From contig NZ_JAPCID010000011.1 of assembly GCF_027587175.1 (NCBI RefSeq), positions 1 through 64,000 on the forward strand: 64,000 bases of DNA, in the 5' to 3' direction. This document shows, one piece after another, positions 47,358 through 55,118 of the stretch. This stretch comes from Solirubrobacter deserti. GTDB taxonomy: Bacteria > Actinomycetota > Thermoleophilia > Solirubrobacterales > Solirubrobacteraceae. The notes beneath the pieces were generated by a model. The model made no database searches and was not told where the DNA came from. It saw nothing but the letters and a program-made list of their open reading frames with translations. Position 1 is the first letter of the stretch; each line of letters begins with the position of its first letter. The position numbers were made by a program, and so were the translations under genes.

Positions 47358-48094
47358 CCCGCCGGACGGTACGCGCCGGGCGCACCGACCGCTTGAACGG
47401 AACGGACACGTTCGCCCGCCGCGCCGGCTCCCGAGGCGATCAGCTCGGCGGGCGTGCGCCCGGAGAGCCGCTTGGCCTCGCGCGTCAGATGCGCCTGGTC
47501 GGCGTAGCCCGCGTCGAGCGCGAGCCGAGCGAGATCGCTGCCGCGCCCCGAGAGCTCCAGGAAGTGCTGGAAGCGAAGAATGCGGCCGAGCGTCTTCGGT
47601 CCGTAGCCGACCGCGTCCAGGAAGCGGCGCCGCAGCTGGCGCTCGCTCACGCCCAGCTCGGGCGCCAGGCTCGCCACCCGCGTCTCGGGGCGCGCCATCG
47701 CCAGCGCCGCCGCGCGGTCCAGTGGGTCCACGGGCCGCAGCCGCGCGCGCACCAGCTCCAGCAGCGCCGGCATCCCGCCCGCGGCCACGCGCTCGGACGC
47801 GCCGCGGCCGAACACCTCCTCGGCGTCCACGGCGGCGTCGGCCAGCTCCACCGCGGGCAACCCGAGCGCCGCGCCGGCCGCGCCCAGCCGGAAACGCACG
47901 CCGAACACCGGCACGCCGAGCGGCACGCCGGCCGCGACCGCCGCGGTCGCCGGGCCCGCGACGATCAGCCGGTCCCCACGCCAGACGACGTCGACGCAGC
48001 CGTCGGGCAGGATCACGCCGCCGCGCGAGACGCTCGACCACACGCACGCGACCGAGGCGGCCAGGTCGGGCGGGGGAGCGAGCTCGCGGTACAC
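47354..48094 (-). CDS. AraC-family transcriptional regulator
   Basis: A 246-residue protein: an N-terminal sensor half that begins YRELAPPPDLAASVACVW with VILPDGCVDVVWRGD (DUF6597-like), and a C-terminal AraC HTH pair (about 140-230: RVASLAPELGVSERQLRRRFLDAVGYGPKTLGRILRFQHFL, then LARLALDAGYADQAHLTREAKRLSG). GTG at 48094 begins the recognisable domain. It is coupled to the toroid protein downstream and may respond to a stress signal or small molecule. Confidence 0.85.
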   Translation of the reverse strand: MYRELAPPPDLAASVACVWSSVSRGGVILPDGCVDVVWRGDRLIVAGPATAAVAAGVPLGVPVFGVRFRLGAAGAALGLPAVELADAAVDAEEVFGRGASERVAAGGMPALLELVRARLRPVDPLDRAAALAMARPETRVASLAPELGVSERQLRRRFLDAVGYGPKTLGRILRFQHFLELSGRGSDLARLALDAGYADQAHLTREAKRLSGRTPAELIASGAGAAGERVRSVQAVGAPGAYRPAG

Positions 48095-48138
48095 GTGACG
48101 ATTGTCGCAACGGATTCCGGGAACATGAATGCCCGGGG

Positions 48139-48549
48139 ATGCTGCGCTCACCGTACTCGCCGCCCGCGCTGCTGCTCGTGCTGCTGATGGCGGCCGGTTC
48201 GATCGTGATGTGGATCGGGGTCCCGCTGGGGTTGATCTACGCCGCCGCGCAGCTCGCCGACTCCTCACGGCCGAGCGCCGGCCCGTACCTGCTGATCCTG
48301 GTCGGCCTACCGATCGGGATGGCGATCGTGGCCAAGCTGCTCGGCTGGCTGGACCGCCTGCACAGCCGGCTGACGGGCCGCGAGCGGGGGCGTCACCGCG
48401 CGTCGTGGCTGCGCTCGATGCGCGCCGAGCGCACGTCAACCGCACGCGGCGGGGTGCTCGACACGGTGATGATCGTGTCGGTCGCGCTCGCGCTGGTCGT
48501 GTTCGCGGTCTGGTTCTTCGGCTTCGCGGGCTCGTCCTTGCCCACGTAG
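48139..48549 (+). CDS. Three-helix membrane protein of unknown function
   Basis: A 136-residue protein with three hydrophobic segments (about 9-38, 48-68 and 110-132) and a basic cytoplasmic loop (HSRLTGRERGRHRASW) between the second and third. No family is recognised. It lies 34 nt before ruvC on the same strand and may share its transcript. Confidence 0.72.
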   Translation: MLRSPYSPPALLLVLLMAAGSIVMWIGVPLGLIYAAAQLADSSRPSAGPYLLILVGLPIGMAIVAKLLGWLDRLHSRLTGRERGRHRASWLRSMRAERTSTARGGVLDTVMIVSVALALVVFAVWFFGFAGSSLPT

Positions 48550-48583
48550 GAAGGCGTCCGACCCTCCGCGCAGAATTCGGGGG

Positions 48584-49135
48584 GTGCACGTGATCGTCCT
48601 CGGGATCGACCCTGGCGTCGCCAACACCGGCTACGGCGTAGTCGCGCACCAGCGCGGCCGCGTCGTCGCGCTGGACGGCGGCGTGATCGAGACGCGCGCG
48701 GGCACGGACGCCGGGCTGCGGCTCGCCCACATCCACGCCCGCGTGGGGGAGCTGATGGACACCTACAAGCCCGAAGCGGTGGCGGTCGAAGACCTGTACT
48801 TCGGCAGCAACGCTCGCAGCGCCTTCGCGGTCGGGCAGGCGCGCGGCGTGGTCATCCTCGCCGCCGGCCAGCGCGCGGTGCGCTGCGCGTCCTACACGCC
48901 CCAGCAGGTCAAGACGGCGGTCACGGGCTCCGGCCGGGCCGGGAAAGAGCAGGTGCAGCGCATGGTCCAGACCCTCCTGTCGCTGCCCGAGCTGCCGACG
49001 CCCGACCACGCGGCCGACGCGCTCGCGGTCGCGATCTGCCACGCCAACGGCGCGCCGCTGCAGGCCGCGCTCGAAGGGGCGGCGCCCCACGCCGCGGCGC
49101 GGCGCGCCGCCAGCCCGCGCGGGGTGAGCGCGTGA
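48584..49135 (+). CDS. ruvC: Crossover junction endodeoxyribonuclease RuvC
   Basis: A 183-residue RNase H-fold resolvase. The four catalytic acids are visible: Asp in LGIDPGVANTGYG, Glu in AVEDLYFGSN, and Asp-Asp in PDHAADALAVAICH. It cuts Holliday junctions brought by RuvAB. A GTG start at 48584 is used; a second GTG 6 nt on is possible. The tail of ~20 residues is Ala/Arg-rich. The stop overlaps ruvA (GTGA). Confidence 0.95.
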   Translation: MHVIVLGIDPGVANTGYGVVAHQRGRVVALDGGVIETRAGTDAGLRLAHIHARVGELMDTYKPEAVAVEDLYFGSNARSAFAVGQARGVVILAAGQRAVRCASYTPQQVKTAVTGSGRAGKEQVQRMVQTLLSLPELPTPDHAADALAVAICHANGAPLQAALEGAAPHAAARRAASPRGVSA

Positions 49136-49710
49136 TCGCGCTCGTCTCCGGTGAGGTCGCGGTGCGGCGCGGCGACCACGTCGTCGTCTCGTGCGGCGGC
49201 GTCGGCTACCGCCTCAACGTGTCGGCCGAGACGCTGAGCCACGTCCCGCGCATCGGCGAGGACGTGACGCTCTTCACGCATCTGATCGTGCGCGAGGACG
49301 CGATGACGCTGATGGGCTTTGCCACCGAGGAGGAACGCGACCTGTTCCTGCTGCTGATCGGTGTCCAGGGCGTCGGGCCGAAGATGGCGCTGGCGGTGCT
49401 CAGCGGCGGCCCGCCGCGCGAGCTGCTCTCCGCGGTGGCCGCATCGGACACGGCGCGGCTCACCGCCGTGCCGGGCATCGGCAAGCGCACGGCGGAGCGC
49501 ATCATCGTCGAGCTCAAGACGAAGATCCCGGACGTCCAGCACGACCCGATCACGGTCACCAAGCTCGGCGACGACCCGCACGCGCAGGCTCGCGAAGGCC
49601 TGATCGGCCTGGGCTTCGCGGCGCACGAGATCGACAAGCTGCTCGACGGCGCGTCCGGTGACACGCCGGAGGCCCTGATCACCCACGCCCTCAAGGTGTC
49701 GCGCCGATGA
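49132..49710 (+). CDS. ruvA: Holliday junction branch migration protein RuvA
   Basis: A 192-residue protein with the OB-fold N-terminus (IALVSGEVAVRRGDHVVVSCGGVGYRL), paired helix-hairpin-helix motifs (LIGVQGVGPKMALAVLS and LTAVPGIGKRTAERIIVELK) and the C-terminal RuvB-binding domain (AREGLIGLGFAAHEIDKLLDG). It binds four-way junctions and loads RuvB. It overlaps both neighbours by 4 bp. Confidence 0.96.
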   Translation: MIALVSGEVAVRRGDHVVVSCGGVGYRLNVSAETLSHVPRIGEDVTLFTHLIVREDAMTLMGFATEEERDLFLLLIGVQGVGPKMALAVLSGGPPRELLSAVAASDTARLTAVPGIGKRTAERIIVELKTKIPDVQHDPITVTKLGDDPHAQAREGLIGLGFAAHEIDKLLDGASGDTPEALITHALKVSRR

Positions 49711-50741
49711 TCCGCACCCCCGGCGCCGACGTCGACCGGATTCAGACCCCGCACGTGCGCGAAGACGACGAAGCTGAGCAGTCGCTGCGCCCGCGTCGGC
49801 TGGACGAGTTCGTCGGCCAGCCCGCGCTCAAGGCACAGCTGCAGGTGTCCATCCAGGCCGCCGCCGCCCGCAACGAGGCGCTCGACCACGTGCTGCTGGC
49901 GGGCCCGCCCGGCCTGGGCAAGACGTCGCTGGCGCGGATCGTGGCCGAGGAGCTCGAGGTCCCGTTCGTGCAGACGGCCGGCCCGGCGCTCGAGCGCAAG
50001 GGGGACATCGCGGCCTTCCTGACCGACCTCGAGCCCCGCAGCGTCTTCTTCGTGGACGAGATCCACCGGCTGCCGCGCGCGGTGGAGGAGACCTTCTATC
50101 CCGCGATGGAGGACGGCGAGCTGCCCATCACGTTCGGCGTGGGAGCGGGGGCGAAGGTCGTCACGCTGCCGATCCCGCCGTTCACGCTGATCGGGGCGAC
50201 CACCCGCGCGGGCCTGCTCAGCACCCCGCTGCGCGACCGCTTCGGCATCCAGCACCGGCTGGATCTCTATGACGCCGAGGAGCTGGCCGCGATCGTCGCC
50301 CGCAGCGCGCACGTGCTCGGCGTGGCCGTCCACATGGACGGTGCGCGCGCCGTCGCCGAGCGCTCGCGCGGGACCCCGCGCGTGGCCAACCGCCTGCTCA
50401 AGCGCGTGCGCGACTACGCGCAGGTCCACGGCAACGGCGCCGTGGACGCGCAGACGGCCTACAAGGCGCTCGACGCCATGGGCGTCGACCACGAGGGCCT
50501 GGACCGGCTGGACCGCGAGATTCTCGCCGTGATCTGCGAGCGGTTCGGAGGCGGACCAGTTGGTTTGTCCACGCTCGCGGTCGCCGTGCACGAGGAGCAG
50601 GACACGATCGAGGACGTCTACGAGCCGTACCTGCTCCAGTGCGGCTTCATCCAGCGCACCCCACGGGGGCGCTGCGCGACCCCGCACGCCTTCCGGCACC
50701 TGGGCCTGGAACCCCCGCAGGAGCCGGCCGGGCTGTTCTAG
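49707..50741 (+). CDS. ruvB: Holliday junction branch migration ATPase RuvB
   Basis: A 344-residue AAA+ motor: LRPRRLDEFVGQPALKAQL, Walker A in LLAGPPGLGKTSLARI, Walker B in VFFVDEIHRLPRAVEE, sensor 1 in IGATTRAGLLSTPLRDRFG, and the C-terminal winged helix (GPVGLSTLAVAVHEEQDTIEDVYEPYL, then RTPRGR). Normal length. The ATG overlaps the ruvA stop (ATGA). It is the third gene of the compact ruvCAB operon. Confidence 0.97.
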   Translation: MIRTPGADVDRIQTPHVREDDEAEQSLRPRRLDEFVGQPALKAQLQVSIQAAAARNEALDHVLLAGPPGLGKTSLARIVAEELEVPFVQTAGPALERKGDIAAFLTDLEPRSVFFVDEIHRLPRAVEETFYPAMEDGELPITFGVGAGAKVVTLPIPPFTLIGATTRAGLLSTPLRDRFGIQHRLDLYDAEELAAIVARSAHVLGVAVHMDGARAVAERSRGTPRVANRLLKRVRDYAQVHGNGAVDAQTAYKALDAMGVDHEGLDRLDREILAVICERFGGGPVGLSTLAVAVHEEQDTIEDVYEPYLLQCGFIQRTPRGRCATPHAFRHLGLEPPQEPAGLF

Positions 50742-50792
50742 CCAAACAGCCCATAGCGTCCGTTTAAGGCCAGGGCTACCCTCACTTCTCTG

Positions 50793-51242
50793 ATGGCCCA
50801 TCTGTTCATCTGCCCGAACTGCGGCAACCGCACGACCGCCAATGAGCGGACGTCCGGCTTCCGCAACGTGCCCAAAGGGTGCTCGAAGTGCGGTTTCGGC
50901 TTCCTGTTCGAGCTGTTGGACGACTACTACCCCGCGCCCAACGCCGCCTTCTTCGTCTGTGACAAGGAGGGCCGGATCATCGGTTGCGGCCGTGGCTCTC
51001 GCGAGCTCACCGGTCTCTCCGACGAGAAGGTCATCGGCCGGCCGGTGCGAGATGTCCTCGGCCTCGACTTCGACGGAGGCGAGGATCATGTCGGGACGGC
51101 CCTGGAATGGGGAGTCCGCCGTCTCGGGAAGTCGGTCGTCGTCAACGCCGAAGGCGATCTGCCCGCGAAAGCGGTCGCGGATCTGTTTCCGGCCTACGAT
51201 GATGACGGCGGCTTGTTGCTCGTCCTGACGCCGTCCAGGTAG
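50793..51242 (+). CDS. Zinc-ribbon/PAS domain protein
   Basis: A 149-residue protein. CPNC at 7-10 and CSKC at 30-33 form a zinc ribbon, followed by a PAS-like domain (about 45-145: YPAPNAAFFVCDKEGRIIGCGRGSRELTGLSDEKVIGRPVRDVL). There is no output domain, so it would sense or bind a ligand and act through partners. It lies between ruvB and secDF on the same strand, 51 nt after ruvB. The combination in a free-standing protein is unusual and its job is unknown. Confidence 0.75.
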   Translation: MAHLFICPNCGNRTTANERTSGFRNVPKGCSKCGFGFLFELLDDYYPAPNAAFFVCDKEGRIIGCGRGSRELTGLSDEKVIGRPVRDVLGLDFDGGEDHVGTALEWGVRRLGKSVVVNAEGDLPAKAVADLFPAYDDDGGLLLVLTPSR

Positions 51243-51311
51243 CGCCAGAAAACCTATCCGTCCGCGCAGCGGCCGTCGCCGCGCCCGAGTACCCTCTTCG
51301 CGTGATTTCGC

Positions 51312-54254
51312 ATGTCTGAACGCCGCCGATCATCTTTCATCCTGCTGCTCGTAGCCCTCCTGGTCGGGGGATCGATCTACGTCGTGGCCACCAAGCCAAC
51401 GGTGCTGGGCCTGGATCTCCAGGGCGGCTCGCAGCTGGTCTACAAGGCGGAAGGCACGCCTCAATCACCGCTCACGCCCGAGGCGATGCAGCGCACGCTG
51501 GACCTGATGCAGCAGCGCGTGAACGAGTTCGGCGTCTCCGAAGCCGAGCTCATGCAGACCGGCAACGACCAGATCGAGGTCAACCTGCCGGGCGTCACCG
51601 ACGCCGAGGCCGCGGCCGAGCAGGTCGGCTCGACCGCCCAGCTGTACTTCTACGACTGGGAAGCGAACCTCCTCAACGAGGACTGCAAGACCGACCCGGA
51701 CCAGAACTCCAACCAGCGTCAGGCGATCAGCGGACTGCGCACGGCCGTCGAGCAGGCGTCCAAGTGCACGGACGTCGGCATCGGCACGGGTCTGAACCCG
51801 CTCGACGACGACTCGCCCGGCGGCCCGTCCGTCGCCGCGCGCGAGCCGGCCTTCTACGTGTTCAACCGGGACACGAAGGAGCCGATCGGCCCGTCCGGCA
51901 GCAACTTCCCCTCGCGTGAGGACGCGCTCGACTCCGTCCCGGAGAACCTGCGCAGCAAGGCCGAGGTCATCGAGGTGCCCGCGGGCGTGCTGGTCCTGCG
52001 CGAGCAGAAGGCCGAGCCCGACGATCCCGATCCCGACCGCTGGTGGGTCATCCAGGACCGTCCCGGCCTCTCCGGCACGGACATCAAGGACCCGGAGCAG
52101 AGCTTCGACACGACGCTCGGCAACGAGCCGATCGTCACGTTCAACTTCACCGACAAGGGTCGCGCCGCCTTCCAGGCGATCACGCGGCACGTCGCCGAGC
52201 GAGGCGCGGACAACGCCCTCGGCGGGGACCCGCTGCAGACCTCGCAGCACTTCGCGATCGCCCTCGACAACGAGCTCGTCTCCGCGCCGTACATCAACTG
52301 GCGCGAGAACTCCGAGGGGATTGACGGCTCGACCGGCGCGCAGATCTCCGGCTCGTTCACGATCGAGTCCGCCCAGGACCTGGCGACGATCCTCAAGATC
52401 GGCGCCCTGCCGCTGGAGCTCACCGAGGTCTCGCGCTCGCAGGTGTCCGCGACGCTCGGTCAGCAGGCGCTCGACCAGGGCCTGCTCGCGGGCATCGCCG
52501 GCTTCATCATCGTCGCGCTCTTCCTGATCGTCTTCTACCGCGTGCTGGGCATCGTCGCGACGCTCGCGATGGTCATCTACGCGCTGTACACGTTCGCCGT
52601 CGTCAAGCTGATCCCGATCACGCTGACGCTGCCGGGCATCGCGGGCATGATCCTCACGCTCGGCGTCGCCGCGGACGCGAACATCGTCATCTTCGAACGC
52701 GTCAAAGAGGAGGTGCGGGCCGGGAGATCGGTCGGCACGGCGATCGTCACGGGCTACCGCAAGGGCCTGACGGCGATCGTGGACGCGAACATCGTCACGT
52801 TCCTCGTCGCGTTCATCCTCTTCATCCTCGCCACCTCGGGCGTGCAGGGCTTCGCCTTCACCCTCGGCCTCGGCGTCATCCTGTCGCTGCTGACCGCGGT
52901 GCTCGCGACGCAGGCGATCCTGTACTCGCTGCGCAACACGCGCCTGCTGAGCGGCAAGTGGGCGCTCGGCGCGGGCGAGAAGAAGCACGACTTCAAGATC
53001 GACTACATGGGGAAGGCCAAGTGGTTCTTCTCCGCGTCGGGCATCATCCTGCTGGCCTGCGCGCTGGCGATGTCGGCCAACGGCATCAACTTCGGCATCG
53101 ACTTCGAGGGCGGCTCGCGGATCACCGCGCCGCTGCGCGAGGCCGCGACGGTCGACCAGGTGCGCGAGACGGTCGCGCCGCTCGGTCTCGCCGACGCGAA
53201 GATCCAGACGCTCGACAACGAGGCGCTCGGCCCGAATGTCGTCCAGATCTCCACGGAGGAGGGTGTCGACGTCGACGCGGTCAACAACGCGCTCGACGAC
53301 GAGTTCGGCAACCCGGAACCGAACGTGGAGGAGATCGGCCCGAGCTTCGGCGAGTCGGTCGCGAACTCCGCCTTGATCGCGATCATCGCGTCGCTGCTGG
53401 TGATCACGGTCTACCTGGCGCTGCGGTTCGAGCCCAAGTTCACCGTGCCGGTCTTGATCGCCGTCATGCACGACATCCTGATCGTCGCCGGCGTCTACGC
53501 CTTGCTCGGCCTGGAGGTGACGACGTCGACGGTCGCGGCGCTCCTGACCGTCTTGGGTTACTCCTTGTACGACACCATCATCGTGATGGACCGAATCAGA
53601 GAGAACGTGCCACGCATGCCGAGCGCCGCGTTCTCGCAGATCGTGAACCGGTCGCTGTCGGAGGTCATCGTCCGCTCGCTGGCGACGTCCTTCTGCACGC
53701 TGCTGCCGGTGCTCGCGCTGATGCTGTTCGGCGGCGAGACCCTGCGGGACTTCGCGTTCGCGCTGTTCATCGGCATCGCGTCCGGTACCTACTCCTCGAT
53801 CTTCATCGCCACGCCGGTGCTCCAGCACTGGAAGGAACGCGAGCCGGCGTTCCGCGCCCGCCACGCGCGCATCCTCGAGCGCCTCGGCACGGTGCCCGCG
53901 TACGCGGTCGCCGACCAGGGCGGCCCGATCGACGTCCAGCCCAAGGAGCGCAAGCGCCGTTCGGTGTCCGCGCCTCCCGGCCAGGAGGTCTCGGCGACCG
54001 AGTTCCAGGAGATGGTGCAGGACCTCGGGATCCAAGAAGAGTCGACCACGCGCCAGCCGGCCGCGACGGCGGCGGCGGCGGCCGCCGGCGGGCGCCCGGT
54101 GGGTGGCCGTCGCGCCCGCGCCCGGGCGAACGGCGGCGTCACCCCGCCGAGTGGTGGGGACGGCAGCACGCCGCCGGCCAACGGCGGCAACGGGGACAAC
54201 GAAGCGGCCAAGGAACGCAAGCCGCGCAACCGGCGTCACGGGAGGCCGCGCTGA
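51312..54254 (+). CDS. secDF: Protein translocase SecD-SecF fusion
   Basis: A 980-residue protein. The SecD half (about 1-545) has the first membrane helix, LGLDLQGGSQLVYKAEG (D1 motif), a large extracytoplasmic domain (about 45-375) and five helices with GIAGMILTLGVAADANIVIFERVKEE. The SecF half (about 555-850) has GINFGIDFEGGSRI, TVAALLTVLGYSLYDTIIVMDRIRENV and ATSFCTLLPVLALMLFGGETLRDFAFALFIG. The last ~130 residues are a disordered Ala/Gly/Pro/Arg-rich cytoplasmic tail not normal for the family. It uses the proton-motive force to complete Sec export. Many actinobacteria keep secD and secF separate, so the fusion is notable. Confidence 0.95.
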   Translation: MSERRRSSFILLLVALLVGGSIYVVATKPTVLGLDLQGGSQLVYKAEGTPQSPLTPEAMQRTLDLMQQRVNEFGVSEAELMQTGNDQIEVNLPGVTDAEAAAEQVGSTAQLYFYDWEANLLNEDCKTDPDQNSNQRQAISGLRTAVEQASKCTDVGIGTGLNPLDDDSPGGPSVAAREPAFYVFNRDTKEPIGPSGSNFPSREDALDSVPENLRSKAEVIEVPAGVLVLREQKAEPDDPDPDRWWVIQDRPGLSGTDIKDPEQSFDTTLGNEPIVTFNFTDKGRAAFQAITRHVAERGADNALGGDPLQTSQHFAIALDNELVSAPYINWRENSEGIDGSTGAQISGSFTIESAQDLATILKIGALPLELTEVSRSQVSATLGQQALDQGLLAGIAGFIIVALFLIVFYRVLGIVATLAMVIYALYTFAVVKLIPITLTLPGIAGMILTLGVAADANIVIFERVKEEVRAGRSVGTAIVTGYRKGLTAIVDANIVTFLVAFILFILATSGVQGFAFTLGLGVILSLLTAVLATQAILYSLRNTRLLSGKWALGAGEKKHDFKIDYMGKAKWFFSASGIILLACALAMSANGINFGIDFEGGSRITAPLREAATVDQVRETVAPLGLADAKIQTLDNEALGPNVVQISTEEGVDVDAVNNALDDEFGNPEPNVEEIGPSFGESVANSALIAIIASLLVITVYLALRFEPKFTVPVLIAVMHDILIVAGVYALLGLEVTTSTVAALLTVLGYSLYDTIIVMDRIRENVPRMPSAAFSQIVNRSLSEVIVRSLATSFCTLLPVLALMLFGGETLRDFAFALFIGIASGTYSSIFIATPVLQHWKEREPAFRARHARILERLGTVPAYAVADQGGPIDVQPKERKRRSVSAPPGQEVSATEFQEMVQDLGIQEESTTRQPAATAAAAAAGGRPVGGRRARARANGGVTPPSGGDGSTPPANGGNGDNEAAKERKPRNRRHGRPR

Positions 54255-54532
54255 TGGCTCTGCTGATCTGGGCCATGATGGGCCTCGCCCTCTGGCACTT
54301 CACCGTCTTTTTGCCCGACCACTTCTGGGGCGGGATCGTGGGCGCGTTCGTGGGCGCGCTGGTCGGCTCGATCCTGTTCGGGCTGCTCGTCAACCTGGGC
54401 GTTCCCGGCCAGGACGACACGAACTTCCTGGTCGGCCTGGAGGCAATCCCGGGCGCCCTTCTGGGCATGGGGTTCTTCTGGTGGCTCGGCCTGCGCCAGA
54501 TGCGCGCCGAAGGCCGCATCGCGACGCACTAG
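54254..54532 (+). CDS. Small membrane protein, GlsB/YeaQ/YmgE-like
   Basis: A 92-residue protein with three hydrophobic segments. The Gly-rich middle (WGGIVGAFVGALVGSILFGLL) resembles the transglycosylase-associated GlsB/YeaQ/YmgE family of small stress-related membrane proteins, though length and ends differ. The ATG overlaps the secDF stop by one base (TGATG), so it is made together with SecDF. A strong stem-loop follows. Confidence 0.7.
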   Translation: MALLIWAMMGLALWHFTVFLPDHFWGGIVGAFVGALVGSILFGLLVNLGVPGQDDTNFLVGLEAIPGALLGMGFFWWLGLRQMRAEGRIATH

Positions 54533-54582
54533 ATGGGAAGGCGGGGCAGCCCACCGCCCCACCCCGATCATCCGACCTTCTC

Positions 54583-54608
54583 GGGCCGCCCGGTTTCTCG
54601 GGCGGCCC
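54583..54608. terminator. Bidirectional stem-loop terminator
   Basis: GGGCCGCCCG pairs exactly with CGGGCGGCCC around the loop GTTTCT. It lies between the ends of two converging genes (54532 and 54616), 50 nt after the first stop and 7 nt after the second. No U tract on either side. Confidence 0.7.
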
Positions 54609-54615
54609 GCGGTGG

Positions 54616-55056
54616 TTAACGGCGGCGCACGGCCCAGACGGCCCAGAGGCGGTCGCCCGAGCCGGTAAGCGACGTGCGCAGGTCGCTCTCGGCGCCGCCG
54701 AACGCGGGCGCGCCGTCGAAGTACTTGCGCAGCTTGCGCACGCGGCCCGCGTCGTCGGCGCCGCCGACGAACGAGCACACGAAGTGCCCGCCCGGCTTGA
54801 GCACGCGTGCCACCTCGACCAGCGTCTCGTTCGGGTGCGCGAGCCCGCGCAGCAGGCACACGACGTCGTCGAACTCGGCGTCGGCGTACGGCAACTCCGT
54901 CCTGTCCTCGCCGTCGAACTCGACCAGCGCGTCCGGCGGCACCTCGAAGTACTGGTAGCCGCCACCGCACAGGTCCAGCACCCGCCCGTCGATCTCCAGG
55001 TCGCTGTACAGATCCCGCAGCGCGGCGATCGCCCCGTCGTCCATGCCCTCCAACAT
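54616..55056 (-). CDS. SAM-dependent methyltransferase, short
   Basis: A 146-residue protein with RVLDLCGGGYQYF (degenerate SAM loop), ELPYADAEFDDVVCLLRGLAHPNETLVEVARVLKPGGHFVCSF and little after it. The Methyltransf_11 core is complete but the usual C-terminal third is short. The Gly-Cys motif varies (LDLCGGG for LDLGCGxG) but should still fold. The ATG at 55056 abuts the 19-nt palindrome; an ATG 12 nt further in is an alternative. It is divergent from recJ. Confidence 0.75.
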   Translation of the reverse strand: MLEGMDDGAIAALRDLYSDLEIDGRVLDLCGGGYQYFEVPPDALVEFDGEDRTELPYADAEFDDVVCLLRGLAHPNETLVEVARVLKPGGHFVCSFVGGADDAGRVRKLRKYFDGAPAFGGAESDLRTSLTGSGDRLWAVWAVRRR

Positions 55057-55075
55057 AAACGGGCCTGGCCCGTTT
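55057..55075. promoter_or_regulatory. 19-nt perfect palindrome between divergent genes
   Basis: AAACGGGCC-T-GGCCCGTTT lies directly before the methyltransferase ATG and 43 bp before the recJ start. It could be an operator controlling one or both genes; as mRNA it would sequester the methyltransferase start region. Confidence 0.5.
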
Positions 55076-55118
55076 GGGTTCGCGGTTCCGTCCACCCGCG
55101 GACCTAGCGTTCTGGGTC

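Noticed and set aside
48129-48593. Alternative plus-strand frame overlapping the three-helix membrane protein
   Set aside because: Arg/Gly/Ala-rich with no hydrophobic pattern; the frame at 48139-48549 gives a sensible three-helix protein.
51465-54239. Minus-strand frame of ~920 codons antisense to secDF
   Set aside because: Asp/Arg/Gln-rich shadow with no domain; SecD and SecF motifs on the plus strand are unmistakable.
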